Below are positions 7,580-16,058 of a stretch of DNA of 64,000 nucleotides, piece by piece (within the stretch, counting starts at the first letter, position 1; each line of letters begins with the position of its first letter). Under the pieces are notes generated by a model. The model saw nothing but the letters and a program-made list of their open reading frames with translations, made no database searches and was not told the origin of the DNA. Origin of the DNA: Sporosarcina luteola. GTDB taxonomy: Bacteria > Bacillota > Bacilli > Bacillales_A > Planococcaceae. The DNA lies in contig NZ_JAMBNV010000001.1 of the NCBI RefSeq assembly GCF_023715245.1, positions 1,736,001 to 1,800,000 on the forward strand, written 5' to 3'. The position numbers and the translations under genes are program-made.

Positions 7580-7604
7580 AAAAAAAGAGGAGCCTAAGCC
7601 CCTC
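7580..7604 (-). terminator. Terminator of the long leftward operon
   Basis: GAGGAGCC-TAA-GCCCCTC imperfect stem followed on the minus strand by seven T residues, just after the stop codon at 7608. It probably ends the transcript carrying the tape-measure gene. Confidence 0.75.
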
Positions 7605-7607
7605 GTT

Positions 7608-7907
7608 CTAAATCGTTTCTAGCATCTCAGATAATTCAATTCTTGTTTCTTTTACATTGGCTAACGAATTTCTTAGGAAGTTATTCGCTTCTTCATTACC
7701 GTCTTTAAAGTGCAGTCTTCTGACTTGCTTGGCGACATACTTAGTGTTTTCGACCAAATAGTCTGCGCCATCATTGACTGTTTTATATAAATCCGGCGGA
7801 AGACGGTTGCTCTTTTTCTTTACCTTTTTTACTATCCGTTCGATCTCCCGAATCTCCCGTGATAGTTCAAGAAGAAAGTAGGCTTTATCCTTGTTCAGAG
7901 TTGTCAT
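7608..7907 (-). CDS. Small helical protein, unknown
   Basis: 99 residues, almost entirely predicted helix and highly charged (REIREIERIVKKVKKKSNRL, then YLVENTKYVAKQVRRLHF). The ATG has AAGGAGTG upstream. It is the last gene of the operon containing the tape-measure and Ntn-hydrolase-like genes, 23 bp after the latter, so a shared role is possible. No signal peptide, membrane segment or catalytic motif is seen. I do not recognise the family. Confidence 0.6.
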   Translation of the reverse strand: MTTLNKDKAYFLLELSREIREIERIVKKVKKKSNRLPPDLYKTVNDGADYLVENTKYVAKQVRRLHFKDGNEEANNFLRNSLANVKETRIELSEMLETI

Positions 7908-7930
7908 CGATTCACTCCTTCGCCCTATGG

Positions 7931-8602
7931 TTACAGCTTTAATGTATCTTCATAACACGAGTATTTACCCGTTTCAGGATCTCTGAATATCGCGGTGTAA
8001 CAAAATACTTCAGAAACTATGTCCTCGTCATTAATGTTGAGGCCTTTTTGAATTTGGGCAAGTTCCTCTAAACACGCTTCCATATAACCATCTACAACTC
8101 CTGGATTGTGGAACTCCACTGTCTTTCTTACTGCCTCCCATTCATCATGAGAAGGTGCAATTGCATAGGTGTTACGTTCATACATGGGAGTTTCACTGTA
8201 AGAAACTCCTCCTCCGGAAGCGAAGTTTATGCAGCCTGTCGTTCCGTCTGGATTAAATCCTAGTATCATGACAAGGGTTGGCATATCTTCATCATCAATT
8301 GAAGTGAAATGTTCATCAACTTCACCTCTTATTCGGGATACACTTTCCTCGAGCGGCTTTATAAATTCTTTGATATATACAGCTCCCGATTTCTCTAAGT
8401 CACTTTGGATGATTTCCCAGATGTTATCTAAACCGCCTCCGCCGAAAATGCAGTAGGGAGAAATACGTTTTAACTTCGATGTTTCGCCAGAAGACTTAAA
8501 ACTATAATCTTTTTCTCCAAACCTAAATGTGTTTACACGTCTTGTGTCGCTAGTCATTATTTGTAGCACATTGCCTAATGTTACTCCTTGTATCAACGTC
8601 AT
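7931..8602 (-). CDS. Ntn-hydrolase / proteasome-like protein
   Basis: 223 residues; the start overlaps the tape-measure stop (GGATGACG). After Met removal the first residue would be Thr, as in HslV and proteasome beta subunits. Further resemblance: an SDTRR motif at 18-22 (compare the catalytic Asp17 region), TSKLKRI at 41-47 (compare Lys33), then FGGGGLDNIWEI at 53-64 where proteasome subunits have a Gly-rich turn before a helix, and a later ASGGGVSY loop. The assignment is by eye to fold level only. The protein could be a self-compartmentalising protease, an inactive relative or an Ntn amidase. No ATPase partner is adjacent. Confidence 0.55.
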   Translation of the reverse strand: MTLIQGVTLGNVLQIMTSDTRRVNTFRFGEKDYSFKSSGETSKLKRISPYCIFGGGGLDNIWEIIQSDLEKSGAVYIKEFIKPLEESVSRIRGEVDEHFTSIDDEDMPTLVMILGFNPDGTTGCINFASGGGVSYSETPMYERNTYAIAPSHDEWEAVRKTVEFHNPGVVDGYMEACLEELAQIQKGLNINDEDIVSEVFCYTAIFRDPETGKYSCYEDTLKL

Positions 8603-11600
8603 CCAAAAGCCACCTCGTTCACTTTGATTTTCGGCTTAGCATCACACTTCATTGCCAACAGCACCTTTTCCAACTTCTTAGCCCGTTTTTTCGTTTTGGC
8701 ACTAGATTTTTCGACTGGGGAATTCCGATCTATCGCCTTATCGAAGGCTCGAATCATGTTCAACCCCATCTTTGTTGTCTCTGCTGTAATTTCCGCAGCC
8801 TTGGATTTCCATCCATCGATAACACCTTGCGCGGCATCCTTACCGGCATTGTAAAAATTCACAGCGGACTTAGCTACTTCTGCAACTGCCTCAACCAGCA
8901 TCTTTTTGACGACGCCTGGAAGCTTATTAACGGCGATATCATATCCTCTTACCATTTCACTTGCAGATTTAACGGCATCCCTCTTAAATTGAGTAAACAG
9001 AAGTCCGCCATCTATCGCCATTTGTTTAATTGTGGAATATGTCTGCATGGACATTTTCAAAGTTTCTTTACCAACATCAAGTGAGAACTTCTCCCACACT
9101 GTTAAAACGCGCCCCAATCGTAATTCGGTTTCCGTGACATACTCATCGCCTTTGTCCTTGGTGATACGGATCACTTCTTCATATTGTCCCTCAGTGGCCT
9201 TAATAGTTTCGTCACGGGTATTTTCAGCATCTTTGACCATCGTTTCATACTGTTCTTGCGAAATTTCTTTCGTCTCGTCACGGAGCATTGTGAGCACTTT
9301 TAAAGTCTCGTCATATTTCTTTTCGGCTTCATCAATGACAGCTTCTTTCGCTTCGCGGGCACGATTCGCAGTTTCAATTGCTTGTTCCGCATTTATCTTT
9401 CCTGACTCCATTTTTATGCGTTCAAGAATAACTTTTTGTTCACGTTCAGTTTCTGATAAATATTCAATCCCTGTTTCCATCATTTCACGCTGAAGTTTTT
9501 CCAGTGCAGCATTTTCCTCTTCGGTGGTCTTTCTGCGCTCATTGGATGCGTTCTCTACGATCTTGTTGAATTGCCTTTGCAGAACCTCGACACGCTCTTC
9601 ACGCTTAGTGTGCCCTTCCACAACGGCATCCAAGATTTGTTGCTGTTCTTCCTCCGCCATGCTTTTGGACTCGGAAATATGTGACTTCAATGTTTCAAGC
9701 CTTGAGGCATGATCTTCTTTCATTTCTGATAAAATCGTATCGGCCATTTGACTGAATGTACCAACCATACTCTCAGCCATCTCTTTTGAGACAGTTACAC
9801 CGCTTGCTTTAAGTAGACCTAACTGGATGGATGCTTCGTCTGTAAGCTTTGTAAATGCTCCTACAGCCTTCTTAGTGTTATCTGATACCGTTTCACCAAA
9901 GATATCAATCTCCGGTATGGACGTTTTGTTGAGGATTTTGTACAAGCCATACCCAGCAGCACCGACAGCAGCCAATGCTCCAACTGCTATTGCACCAGGA
10001 CCCGCAATAGCTCCAAGTGCTCCGACGAGACCTCCTGCACCCCCTATGCCTTTCGCTAGATTGCCGGCGACGAGTAGGGTGCTTCCTAGACCTGTGGTAA
10101 GTCTTCCGGTGATGGATAAGACTGGGCCAATAGCGGCCGCAAAACCAGCCATCTTAATAATGTTTTTCTGTTGATTTTTATCAAGAGATGCAAATTTATC
10201 GACTAAACCGCCAATTTTCTCCATGCCCTCTTGAGCAAGAGGAATTAAATGTTCACCGAATGCGATCCCTATATCAATGGTACGATTCCACAGTATTTTC
10301 ATCTGGGATGCTGTTGTCTTGTACCGTTCTTCAGCTTCTTTCGTGAGTGCGTTATTTTCGTCCCAGGCATTATTTGAGAGTTCAACCGCATTCCCGAACA
10401 ATTCAGCTGCGCCACCGGCACGGAGTAATGAGTCACGTAGACGGATTTCCGTGATGCCCATCTCCTGCAACATATTGATCGCTGAATCCCCGGCATCTTC
10501 CGCGTTTGCCAATCCATTAATAAATGCACCAAGGGCACCAATTGCGTCCTTTTCGAATGCTTGCTTAAATTGTTCTCCGGTCATGCCGGCGACTTTAGAA
10601 AAGCCTTCCAAGTCAACGCCTGCATTGACTAGAGTTGTGAGCTCTTTCTTCGTCATGCCTAAATCTTCAGCAAGATTACCGAACGCCTTACCACTGTGAG
10701 ATGCCATCATTTGCAAGTCACGTAATGAGTAACCGGTTTTCTTCGATAGCTCCTGGACTTTAGAAAATCCTGTGGAAGTAGCGACTTGCATGTTTACCAT
10801 TACACGGGATACGGCTGAGCCCCCCATTTCACTCTCAATTCCCACACTTGAGAGCGCTGCGGCAAGTCCAAGGATATCCGCTTCTGACATTCCAACCTGT
10901 GCACCGGCACCGGCTAAGCGGAGAGCCATATCGACTACCTCTTTTTCTGTTGTTGCGAAATTATTTCCTAAAGCAACAACTGAACTTCCTAATCTGTCAA
11001 AATCTTGTTGATTCATTTGTGAAATGTTAGCCAGTCTTGCTAGCGATGTAGCAGCTTCCTCTGCCGACATATTAGTCGCGACCCCGAGATCGGTCATTGT
11101 CCGGGTAAATCCTAAGATGGCTTCTTTCTTGATTCCGAGTTGTCCCGCCGCTTCAGCTACACCGGCAATTTCAGTAGCCGCCGCCGGAATCTCTTTTGAC
11201 ATGTTACGTATCCCATCAGCGAGGGCAGCGAATTCGGTATCCGTCAAGTCCGTCGTCTTCCTAACCCCAGCCATACTAGACTCAAAATCGACCGCCGCCT
11301 TAAATGCAGCTGTACCAAGACCGAGAATTGGAGCCGTGACACTCTTTGTCAGATTGTCTCCAACGTTGGTCATACCCTTTCCAAATGACTGCATCTTTTT
11401 CCCGGCGTTCTCCATCTTTTCTCCATATTGAGTCCATGAGGAAGATTGGATTTTCAGTTGCTTATCAACTTCGCTAAGTTCCGTAGATAGCCGGTTATAA
11501 TTTGCCTGTGCATCATTGACTTTCTTCGCTTGTCGTTCGAGTTGGGCCTCGTTCGCTTTTCCGGATTCAACTAATTCATCGTATTTCTTTCGTTCTTCCG

Positions 11601-11817
11601 TCAGTTTGATGGATGATGCTTCCACAGAGCGGGAAAGGATATCCTTTTTAGATCGCAATCCATCCAATGACTTTCCATAGTCAGCGCCCATTGCTTTGGC
11701 AGCCTTTAATTCAGAACCCATTGAGCGTAGATTCCGGTCAACCTGTGCCATCGATCCGTTAAAATTCGTAGCATCGAGAGAAAGCGAAACGGCCAAGCTC
11801 CCTATATTTGTTGTCAT
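8599..11817 (-). CDS. Phage tail tape-measure protein (TP901 family)
   Basis: 1072 residues. The N-terminus has LDATNFNGSMAQVDRNLRSM followed by a coiled coil (about 30-140). The TP901 core is at about 165-500 (ESSMAGVRKTTDLTDTEFAA, TEIAGVAEAAGQLGI, AEEAATSLARLANIS). Hydrophobic segments at about 575-640 are Gly/Ala rich, and a long coiled coil runs about 660-900. In siphophages this protein sets tail length and is ejected with DNA. Here it stands alone: no tail tube, chaperone, distal tail or receptor-binding gene lies beside it. The frame is intact over 3.2 kb, which argues for selection rather than decay. Confidence 0.95.
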   Translation of the reverse strand: MTTNIGSLAVSLSLDATNFNGSMAQVDRNLRSMGSELKAAKAMGADYGKSLDGLRSKKDILSRSVEASSIKLTEERKKYDELVESGKANEAQLERQAKKVNDAQANYNRLSTELSEVDKQLKIQSSSWTQYGEKMENAGKKMQSFGKGMTNVGDNLTKSVTAPILGLGTAAFKAAVDFESSMAGVRKTTDLTDTEFAALADGIRNMSKEIPAAATEIAGVAEAAGQLGIKKEAILGFTRTMTDLGVATNMSAEEAATSLARLANISQMNQQDFDRLGSSVVALGNNFATTEKEVVDMALRLAGAGAQVGMSEADILGLAAALSSVGIESEMGGSAVSRVMVNMQVATSTGFSKVQELSKKTGYSLRDLQMMASHSGKAFGNLAEDLGMTKKELTTLVNAGVDLEGFSKVAGMTGEQFKQAFEKDAIGALGAFINGLANAEDAGDSAINMLQEMGITEIRLRDSLLRAGGAAELFGNAVELSNNAWDENNALTKEAEERYKTTASQMKILWNRTIDIGIAFGEHLIPLAQEGMEKIGGLVDKFASLDKNQQKNIIKMAGFAAAIGPVLSITGRLTTGLGSTLLVAGNLAKGIGGAGGLVGALGAIAGPGAIAVGALAAVGAAGYGLYKILNKTSIPEIDIFGETVSDNTKKAVGAFTKLTDEASIQLGLLKASGVTVSKEMAESMVGTFSQMADTILSEMKEDHASRLETLKSHISESKSMAEEEQQQILDAVVEGHTKREERVEVLQRQFNKIVENASNERRKTTEEENAALEKLQREMMETGIEYLSETEREQKVILERIKMESGKINAEQAIETANRAREAKEAVIDEAEKKYDETLKVLTMLRDETKEISQEQYETMVKDAENTRDETIKATEGQYEEVIRITKDKGDEYVTETELRLGRVLTVWEKFSLDVGKETLKMSMQTYSTIKQMAIDGGLLFTQFKRDAVKSASEMVRGYDIAVNKLPGVVKKMLVEAVAEVAKSAVNFYNAGKDAAQGVIDGWKSKAAEITAETTKMGLNMIRAFDKAIDRNSPVEKSSAKTKKRAKKLEKVLLAMKCDAKPKIKVNEVAFG

Positions 11818-11863
11818 TTACTCACCTCTTTTGTTTTTTAGAAGATAGAGTGGGTTTCCCCTC

Positions 11864-12301
11864 TCACAGTGCCTTAATGTCATCGAAAGAAAGCTTTTTA
11901 GGCTGTTCATGGACGATTTTCTCGCTAACCTCAATTTCATAGTCCGTCCCTTCAGTCAACGCAATGTAAGGGTTTTTCCCTATACTCTTAATGTGGTAGA
12001 TGCCTGGGACGTGACGATCTGCCATGTTTAATACTGCTAGGTTTTTTGTCGATTTTATTCTTTCATCTTCCGATTCATTCGGGTCATCATAGTAGAATGC
12101 TCTCGAGCCTTTGAACGGATATCTATCTAGCTTTAGATTTTTCTCGAATTCCGTTTTATTTTTAGGGATTGGTCCGCCATCACGTCCATGTATAGCGAAG
12201 AACGCTATTGCTTGATCTGTGATTGGTTTTACTTGATAGGGATAACTGAACAATACATTGTGACATTCTAATTCTGCTACTTGTCGCTCAAATGCTCGCA
12301 T
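11864..12301 (-). CDS. Unknown element protein upstream of tape measure
   Basis: 145 residues; the ATG overlaps the stop of the upstream gene (TAATG). Mixed alpha/beta composition, with a GRDGGPIPKNKTEFEKNL loop region and an acidic DDPNESEDERIKS stretch, ending PKKLSFDDIKAL. No signal peptide, membrane segment or known motif. It occupies the place where phages usually keep tail assembly chaperones (gpG/gpGT), and its size would suit, but I see no slippery frameshift site, so this role is only a possibility. It is co-transcribed with the tape-measure gene 46 bp downstream. Confidence 0.6.
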   Translation of the reverse strand: MRAFERQVAELECHNVLFSYPYQVKPITDQAIAFFAIHGRDGGPIPKNKTEFEKNLKLDRYPFKGSRAFYYDDPNESEDERIKSTKNLAVLNMADRHVPGIYHIKSIGKNPYIALTEGTDYEIEVSEKIVHEQPKKLSFDDIKAL

Positions 12302-12918
12302 TATTTTTTACCTCGTTTCAAGAATGATAGTAATCCAGTTGTCTCAATGGGTACGGTTATTTTCCCAAGCTCATCAGCTGCTTTTTGTACATCTTGAAGT
12401 GCAATGCCAGCTCTTGGCCGATATTCCTTTTTACTGAACGGTTTCAACCTTTGAGAAACAGGCATGACCGCCTTTTCTCCGATTTCAGCATCCAATATGA
12501 TATCAATTTGATTCGAAACTTCTTCCATTGCTTCTAATTCGTTAATGCTGTTGAGTAATGGAATTAGCGTTTCTTTCATGTAGCCGATTTGTTCAGTCAA
12601 TTGCCCTTTCAGCTCATTCAGTTTTTCGACACGCTGCAGTTCTTCGACTTTCAAGTTTCTTTGAATCTTTTCTCTATGTTCAGCAGGAACAGCAGGTTCT
12701 GTTAGTTGGTTGAAACGAATTTTATTCGCGAGTTTCTTTTCTTCTTGTTCAAGAAATTCGTATTCCTCCGGTGTTTTCGCCTTTTCCTTTTGGTTCTTGA
12801 TCAACTGCAAAAGGTCATACGATTTGATTTTCTTTTCCAATTCTTGCTCCCGATCCAGTACCAGTTGAATGGCCTTCTTGGATTCGATGAAATAATCATT
12901 CACGTTGATAGTTTCCAT
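12301..12918 (-). CDS. Coiled-coil protein, unknown
   Basis: About 205 residues from the ATG at 12918 (METINVNDYF), preferred because AGGAGAG precedes it; an upstream frame would overlap the previous gene. Residues about 15-130 are heptad-rich and charged (DREQELEKKIKSYDLLQLI, EYEFLEQEEKKLANKIRF). A short basic tail ends LLSFLKRGKK. The shape is that of a scaffold-like or tail-assembly helper, or a nucleoid-binding rod. I recognise no family. It sits in the operon between the small 12938 gene and the 11864 gene, overlapping the latter by one codon. Confidence 0.55.
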   Translation of the reverse strand: METINVNDYFIESKKAIQLVLDREQELEKKIKSYDLLQLIKNQKEKAKTPEEYEFLEQEEKKLANKIRFNQLTEPAVPAEHREKIQRNLKVEELQRVEKLNELKGQLTEQIGYMKETLIPLLNSINELEAMEEVSNQIDIILDAEIGEKAVMPVSQRLKPFSKKEYRPRAGIALQDVQKAADELGKITVPIETTGLLSFLKRGKK

Positions 12919-12937
12919 GTACATCTCTCCTCTTTTT

Positions 12938-13138
12938 TTATAGAACTCTAAAGAATCTAGCAAGTGGTCCTTTTTCATGACCATACTTCGACTTATTTAA
13001 GAACTTTCTAGCTTCACGAATAAGAGTTTCAGCTTCTTCTCTTTCGGCATTCGTATAATTTTTCTTTTTGTTCAATTGAACGAGTCTGTTATAAACTTTG
13101 TTGGCTCGGTTTTGTTCAGCTTCAGTTAATCCTTTCAT
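12938..13138 (-). CDS. Small basic helical protein, unknown
   Basis: 66 residues from ATG 13138 (MKGLTEAEQNRANK), with AAGGCGG upstream; a GTG at 13147 is possible. Two predicted helices with many Lys/Arg/Glu (YNRLVQLNKKKNYTNAEREE, EARKFLNKSKYGHEKG). No motif recognised. It is the first gene after the non-coding 13139-13385 block and heads the tape-measure operon, where phages place small regulatory or terminase-associated genes. Function unknown. Confidence 0.5.
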   Translation of the reverse strand: MKGLTEAEQNRANKVYNRLVQLNKKKNYTNAEREEAETLIREARKFLNKSKYGHEKGPLARFFRVL

Positions 13139-13200
13139 GCTTTTCACCGCCTTTCGTACCCCCCGTCTTTGAATTACGCCTCTTTTTAAAACAATTTCTT

Positions 13201-13361
13201 ACCGGTTGTGGCTAACGGAAAAAATATATTCCTCAAAAACTCGCGTGAATAGTTTGGTAAAATTTCCTAGCACCCCCCCCCCTACGCGTGAGGTTGTGAA
13301 TAAATCTAAAGAGTCGAGGCCCCAACCGGTGTGGAGAATTGTTTGAAATTGCCAAACAATT
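13201..13361. other. Structured non-coding block, candidate packaging (cos-like) site
   Basis: No gene is visible between 13139 and 13385. The block has an inverted pair ACCGGTTG (13201-13208) and CAACCGGT (13323-13330) flanking a run of eleven C (13273-13283), then CGCGTGA (a copy is also at about 13231), and a perfect 9-bp hairpin AATTGTTTG-N7-CAAACAATT (13337-13361). Satellites mobilised by cos phages carry their helper's cos or pac site in such a gap. The interpretation is speculative. Confidence 0.35.
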
Positions 13362-13385
13362 TGATGGGGGGTGTCTATAGGTTTG

Positions 13386-14030
13386 TCATGTCGCTTCCCG
13401 AATTTCCTGTATACGTTTTTCGAATTCTGTCTGCATTGCTTCCTGCTTCTCTTGATGAGCCTGATACTCTTCCGGTGTCAGCTTCACGAAACGTCCATTG
13501 ATTAGATACGACTGCACATCCGTATGATCAAGCAGCACTTTCACTTTGTACTTGTCCATAAAGTCCTTACGGTGAATCTTGAAAGCTTCCCTAGCTCTTT
13601 CATTGCTTTCCATATCCATCATGAATTCTTCGTGTTCTATCCGCTTTTGAAGACGGACGAGTATACCAAATATGATTCGCGGCTCAACATACTTTTTCTT
13701 CTGGAAGTAACGGATCATGATAGGCCTGTCCTTCTCACGTGCCCATGCTAGCAAGTCGTTCCATCTGAAGTGCTTCTCGTATTCCTGCTGCACCTTTTTG
13801 TCATAGCGTTCCTTTGCTTCAATGATGCGGATCGCCTGATTATCCACCTTCGCGCTATGCATGACCGGATTGTTGTAGTCCAAATTAACACTTGGATACA
13901 CAATAGATTCATAGAGTTCTTCGAAGAATTCAGACCTAAGTTTCTCCATTCGCTTTGCTCTTGTCAGTGCTTGCGCCAAGTGAAACACTTGCCATTTAAC
14001 CAAGCCGTACCCATCTGTATCGTGTTGCAT
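13386..14030 (-). CDS. Element protein, possible phage late-gene regulator
   Basis: About 214 residues from ATG 14030 (MQHDTDGYGL), chosen for the GGAGGTG upstream. The centre (AIRIIEAKERYDKKVQQEYEKHF, then LAWAREKDRPIMIRYFQKKK) has the spacing of ArpU/RinA-type phage transcription activators, but the expected C-terminal helix-turn-helix is not clear. The remainder is charged helix. It lies between the origin-proximal small gene and the non-coding 13.2-kb block. Function uncertain; an accessory replication role is equally possible. Confidence 0.45.
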   Translation of the reverse strand: MQHDTDGYGLVKWQVFHLAQALTRAKRMEKLRSEFFEELYESIVYPSVNLDYNNPVMHSAKVDNQAIRIIEAKERYDKKVQQEYEKHFRWNDLLAWAREKDRPIMIRYFQKKKYVEPRIIFGILVRLQKRIEHEEFMMDMESNERAREAFKIHRKDFMDKYKVKVLLDHTDVQSYLINGRFVKLTPEEYQAHQEKQEAMQTEFEKRIQEIREAT

Positions 14031-14090
14031 GTCACCACCTCCATAGGTCTGCGAACTTTTACGCAACCTGCTCAGTTTTGAGCTGACCTG

Positions 14091-14276
14091 TTACTCATGC
14101 TCTTTTATTTTGAAAACGAATACATATGACATTCCATCTTCTGTTTCAGTAACGTGGGAAGTAACGCTCAATATCTCATCCTTGTTATAGTTGCACTCTG
14201 CTATGAAACTTCTCAGTCCTTCATTCGCTTCAGCTTGGGAATACCATCCTTTTACAACCATTTGAAAGTCGTTCAT
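14091..14276 (-). CDS. Small protein next to the origin, unknown
   Basis: 61 residues with a perfect AGGAGGTG ribosome site. It reads as a compact alpha/beta domain (MNDFQMVVKGWYSQAEANEG, then VTETEDGMSYVFVFKIKEHE). It is encoded immediately beside the iteron region and downstream of the helicase gene, the place where satellites often carry small replication modulators. No known family; no membrane segment. Confidence 0.6.
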   Translation of the reverse strand: MNDFQMVVKGWYSQAEANEGLRSFIAECNYNKDEILSVTSHVTETEDGMSYVFVFKIKEHE

Positions 14277-14293
14277 ATCACACCTCCTTTTTC

Positions 14294-14566
14294 TGTGACT
14301 GACTGAGACTGACTGTGACTGGAATATTTTTCTCGGTCACATCCCTAAACACTACAACCACAAGGGATTGCTCCCCATTTGTGACTGAGACTGACTGTGA
14401 CCGAAACTTTTAACCTTTATTTCTTAAATACTTGTTTCAAATTCTAAATAGTTTTTAATAAATTTCAGTCTCACAGTCACAAAACATCTACAACAGTTGT
14501 TGTTATGGTGTTTGTAGGTGAGACTGAAAAATAAATCTCGGTCTCATTCCAGTCACTCAGTCACAC
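14294..14566. other. Putative replication origin with inverted iteron clusters
   Basis: Two copies of a GACTGAGACTGACTGTGACYG-type block (14294-14323 and 14381-14406) stand left of an AT-rich stretch (14407-14465). Inverted versions built from CAGTCTCACAGTCAC (14466-14480), a reversed GTGAGACTG (14518-14526) and GGTCTCATTCCAGTCACTCAGTCACAC (14540-14566, partly within the helicase stop region) stand to the right. This is the arrangement of SaPI origins, where the D5-type Rep binds iterons flanking a melting region. Adjacent to primase and helicase genes. Confidence 0.7.
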
Positions 14567-16058
14567 GTTTATAGGTTCTTTGCTGTTTGGTTTGGTCAGG
14601 GAAACCTATGTACAGCTCGTCCAGGTCTCCTAGAGGTTCTTTTAGCTCCATATAATGAAACCTTTTCCGAGAATCTTCCCACGCATCAGCTAGATGGGAT
14701 CTAAACTGTTTGTGGAAATGTCTGTCTGAGGCATACTTATAACCATTTTCATTACAAAACCTTTTATAGAAGCCGTATACAACGTACATGGGGACTTCAT
14801 CAATCTCCCATTCATCGAAAACGGATAATTTGAAATCAAGTATTGGGTCGTTGTCTTGCTTGAACACTTCCAATTCACGCTTGGAGGCTTCAGGGATTTT
14901 AAAACGGTCAAAGTCCATATGGATTGCTTTACGTAAAACATATTGCAGAACTCGTTCATCGCACACATATTCATCTTTGATTTTGAAGTTTTCAGTGCTG
15001 CCATTAAAATCTGCATTGAAGGGAACAATGATAATTCGTCTAATCGTTCCGTTCGTTTTGTTTCTGAACTTCGGCATACCGTTAGTCGATTGAATGACAC
15101 TGCACTTGAAAGCTGTGGTGTATAACGGCTTATGTTTGAATTCGACTTGTACGCGATCACCCGTCACTACGCTGTTAAAATTGGAAGAATCATCGATGTA
15201 CACGTTAGCAGGTACGTCGTCACCAATAACTGCGGTTTTCCCTTCCAGTGCGCTTAACCTAAACTGTTGATCAAATTCATTCACTTTCAAAGAAGCGATA
15301 TTATGGACACCGATGAGATTGATGATGAGCTCCTGGAACGTCCCCTTCCCGTTGTTACCGTCACCCACTAGGAAGATTGCTTTTCTACGAGTAAAGTTTC
15401 CATTAAGAGAATCATTGATCACTTGCCATAACAGGTGAATAATCTCCTGATCTCCACAAGCTATGGAGTTCAACCAACTTTCCACATCCCAACCATCTAT
15501 GACTGGATTCGTTATCTCCGGATCGTAGGACGTGGATATTTTGGTAGTGAAAACATAATCGGGAGTAAATGGCTCCAATTGTTTCGTTTCAAGGTTGAAT
15601 ACTCCGTTCTGCACTGGAATTAAATGTCTTGATTCCGTTTCCTCTCGAATCTCCGCCTTATTTGTCAGATAGTAGATGACATCCTCGGCTTTCGCATTGT
15701 TCAATTTAGGTTCTAGCCATGAAATCACACGCTTTATAACTGTAGTATTTCGGGTATAAACACCTTCATCCGGCTGGTACATTGCTAATCTTGTATTCTC
15801 TTCTGAATCGAATAGAGCAAAATTGACATATTCGGGGAGGATAGATGCGCACATTGCCGGACTGAGCGTGGTAGGCGTTTTTGGTCTCCTCCCGAAAGAT
15901 CCGTTCTTTTTCCATTCCTCCAGTTGTTCCTCAGCTAATTTTTCAAGTTCTTCTTTACGTCTTTCTCTCAAACGATCTTGAAGATTAGCAGTTAGCGAAT
16001 CTTTTATTTCCCTTAATTCCTCAACTAGCGAATAAATTTCCGCTCCCATTGCTACCAT
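14553..16058 (-). CDS. D5/P4-family replicative helicase (SaPI Rep-like)
   Basis: 501 residues. An N-terminal coiled and D5_N-like part (about 60-200, including PVQNGVFNLETKQLEPF) is followed by the SF3-type ATPase: Walker A GDGNNGKGT at 232-240 and Walker B TAVIGDDV at about 275-282. The C-terminal winged-helix part (about 400-501) probably reads the origin iterons. P4 and SaPI proteins of this type unwind the origin during element replication. GGAGGGGG precedes the ATG, which overlaps the primase stop by 7 bp. Its 3' end runs into the iteron region. Confidence 0.9.
   Translation of the reverse strand: MVAMGAEIYSLVEELREIKDSLTANLQDRLRERRKEELEKLAEEQLEEWKKNGSFGRRPKTPTTLSPAMCASILPEYVNFALFDSEENTRLAMYQPDEGVYTRNTTVIKRVISWLEPKLNNAKAEDVIYYLTNKAEIREETESRHLIPVQNGVFNLETKQLEPFTPDYVFTTKISTSYDPEITNPVIDGWDVESWLNSIACGDQEIIHLLWQVINDSLNGNFTRRKAIFLVGDGNNGKGTFQELIINLIGVHNIASLKVNEFDQQFRLSALEGKTAVIGDDVPANVYIDDSSNFNSVVTGDRVQVEFKHKPLYTTAFKCSVIQSTNGMPKFRNKTNGTIRRIIIVPFNADFNGSTENFKIKDEYVCDERVLQYVLRKAIHMDFDRFKIPEASKRELEVFKQDNDPILDFKLSVFDEWEIDEVPMYVVYGFYKRFCNENGYKYASDRHFHKQFRSHLADAWEDSRKRFHYMELKEPLGDLDELYIGFPDQTKQQRTYKRVTE

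Noticed and set aside
8599-11817. Plus-strand frames opposite the tape-measure gene (for example 9032-9493, 11024-11431)
   Set aside because: Serine/alanine-rich shadow translations of the coiled-coil coding strand without ribosome sites.
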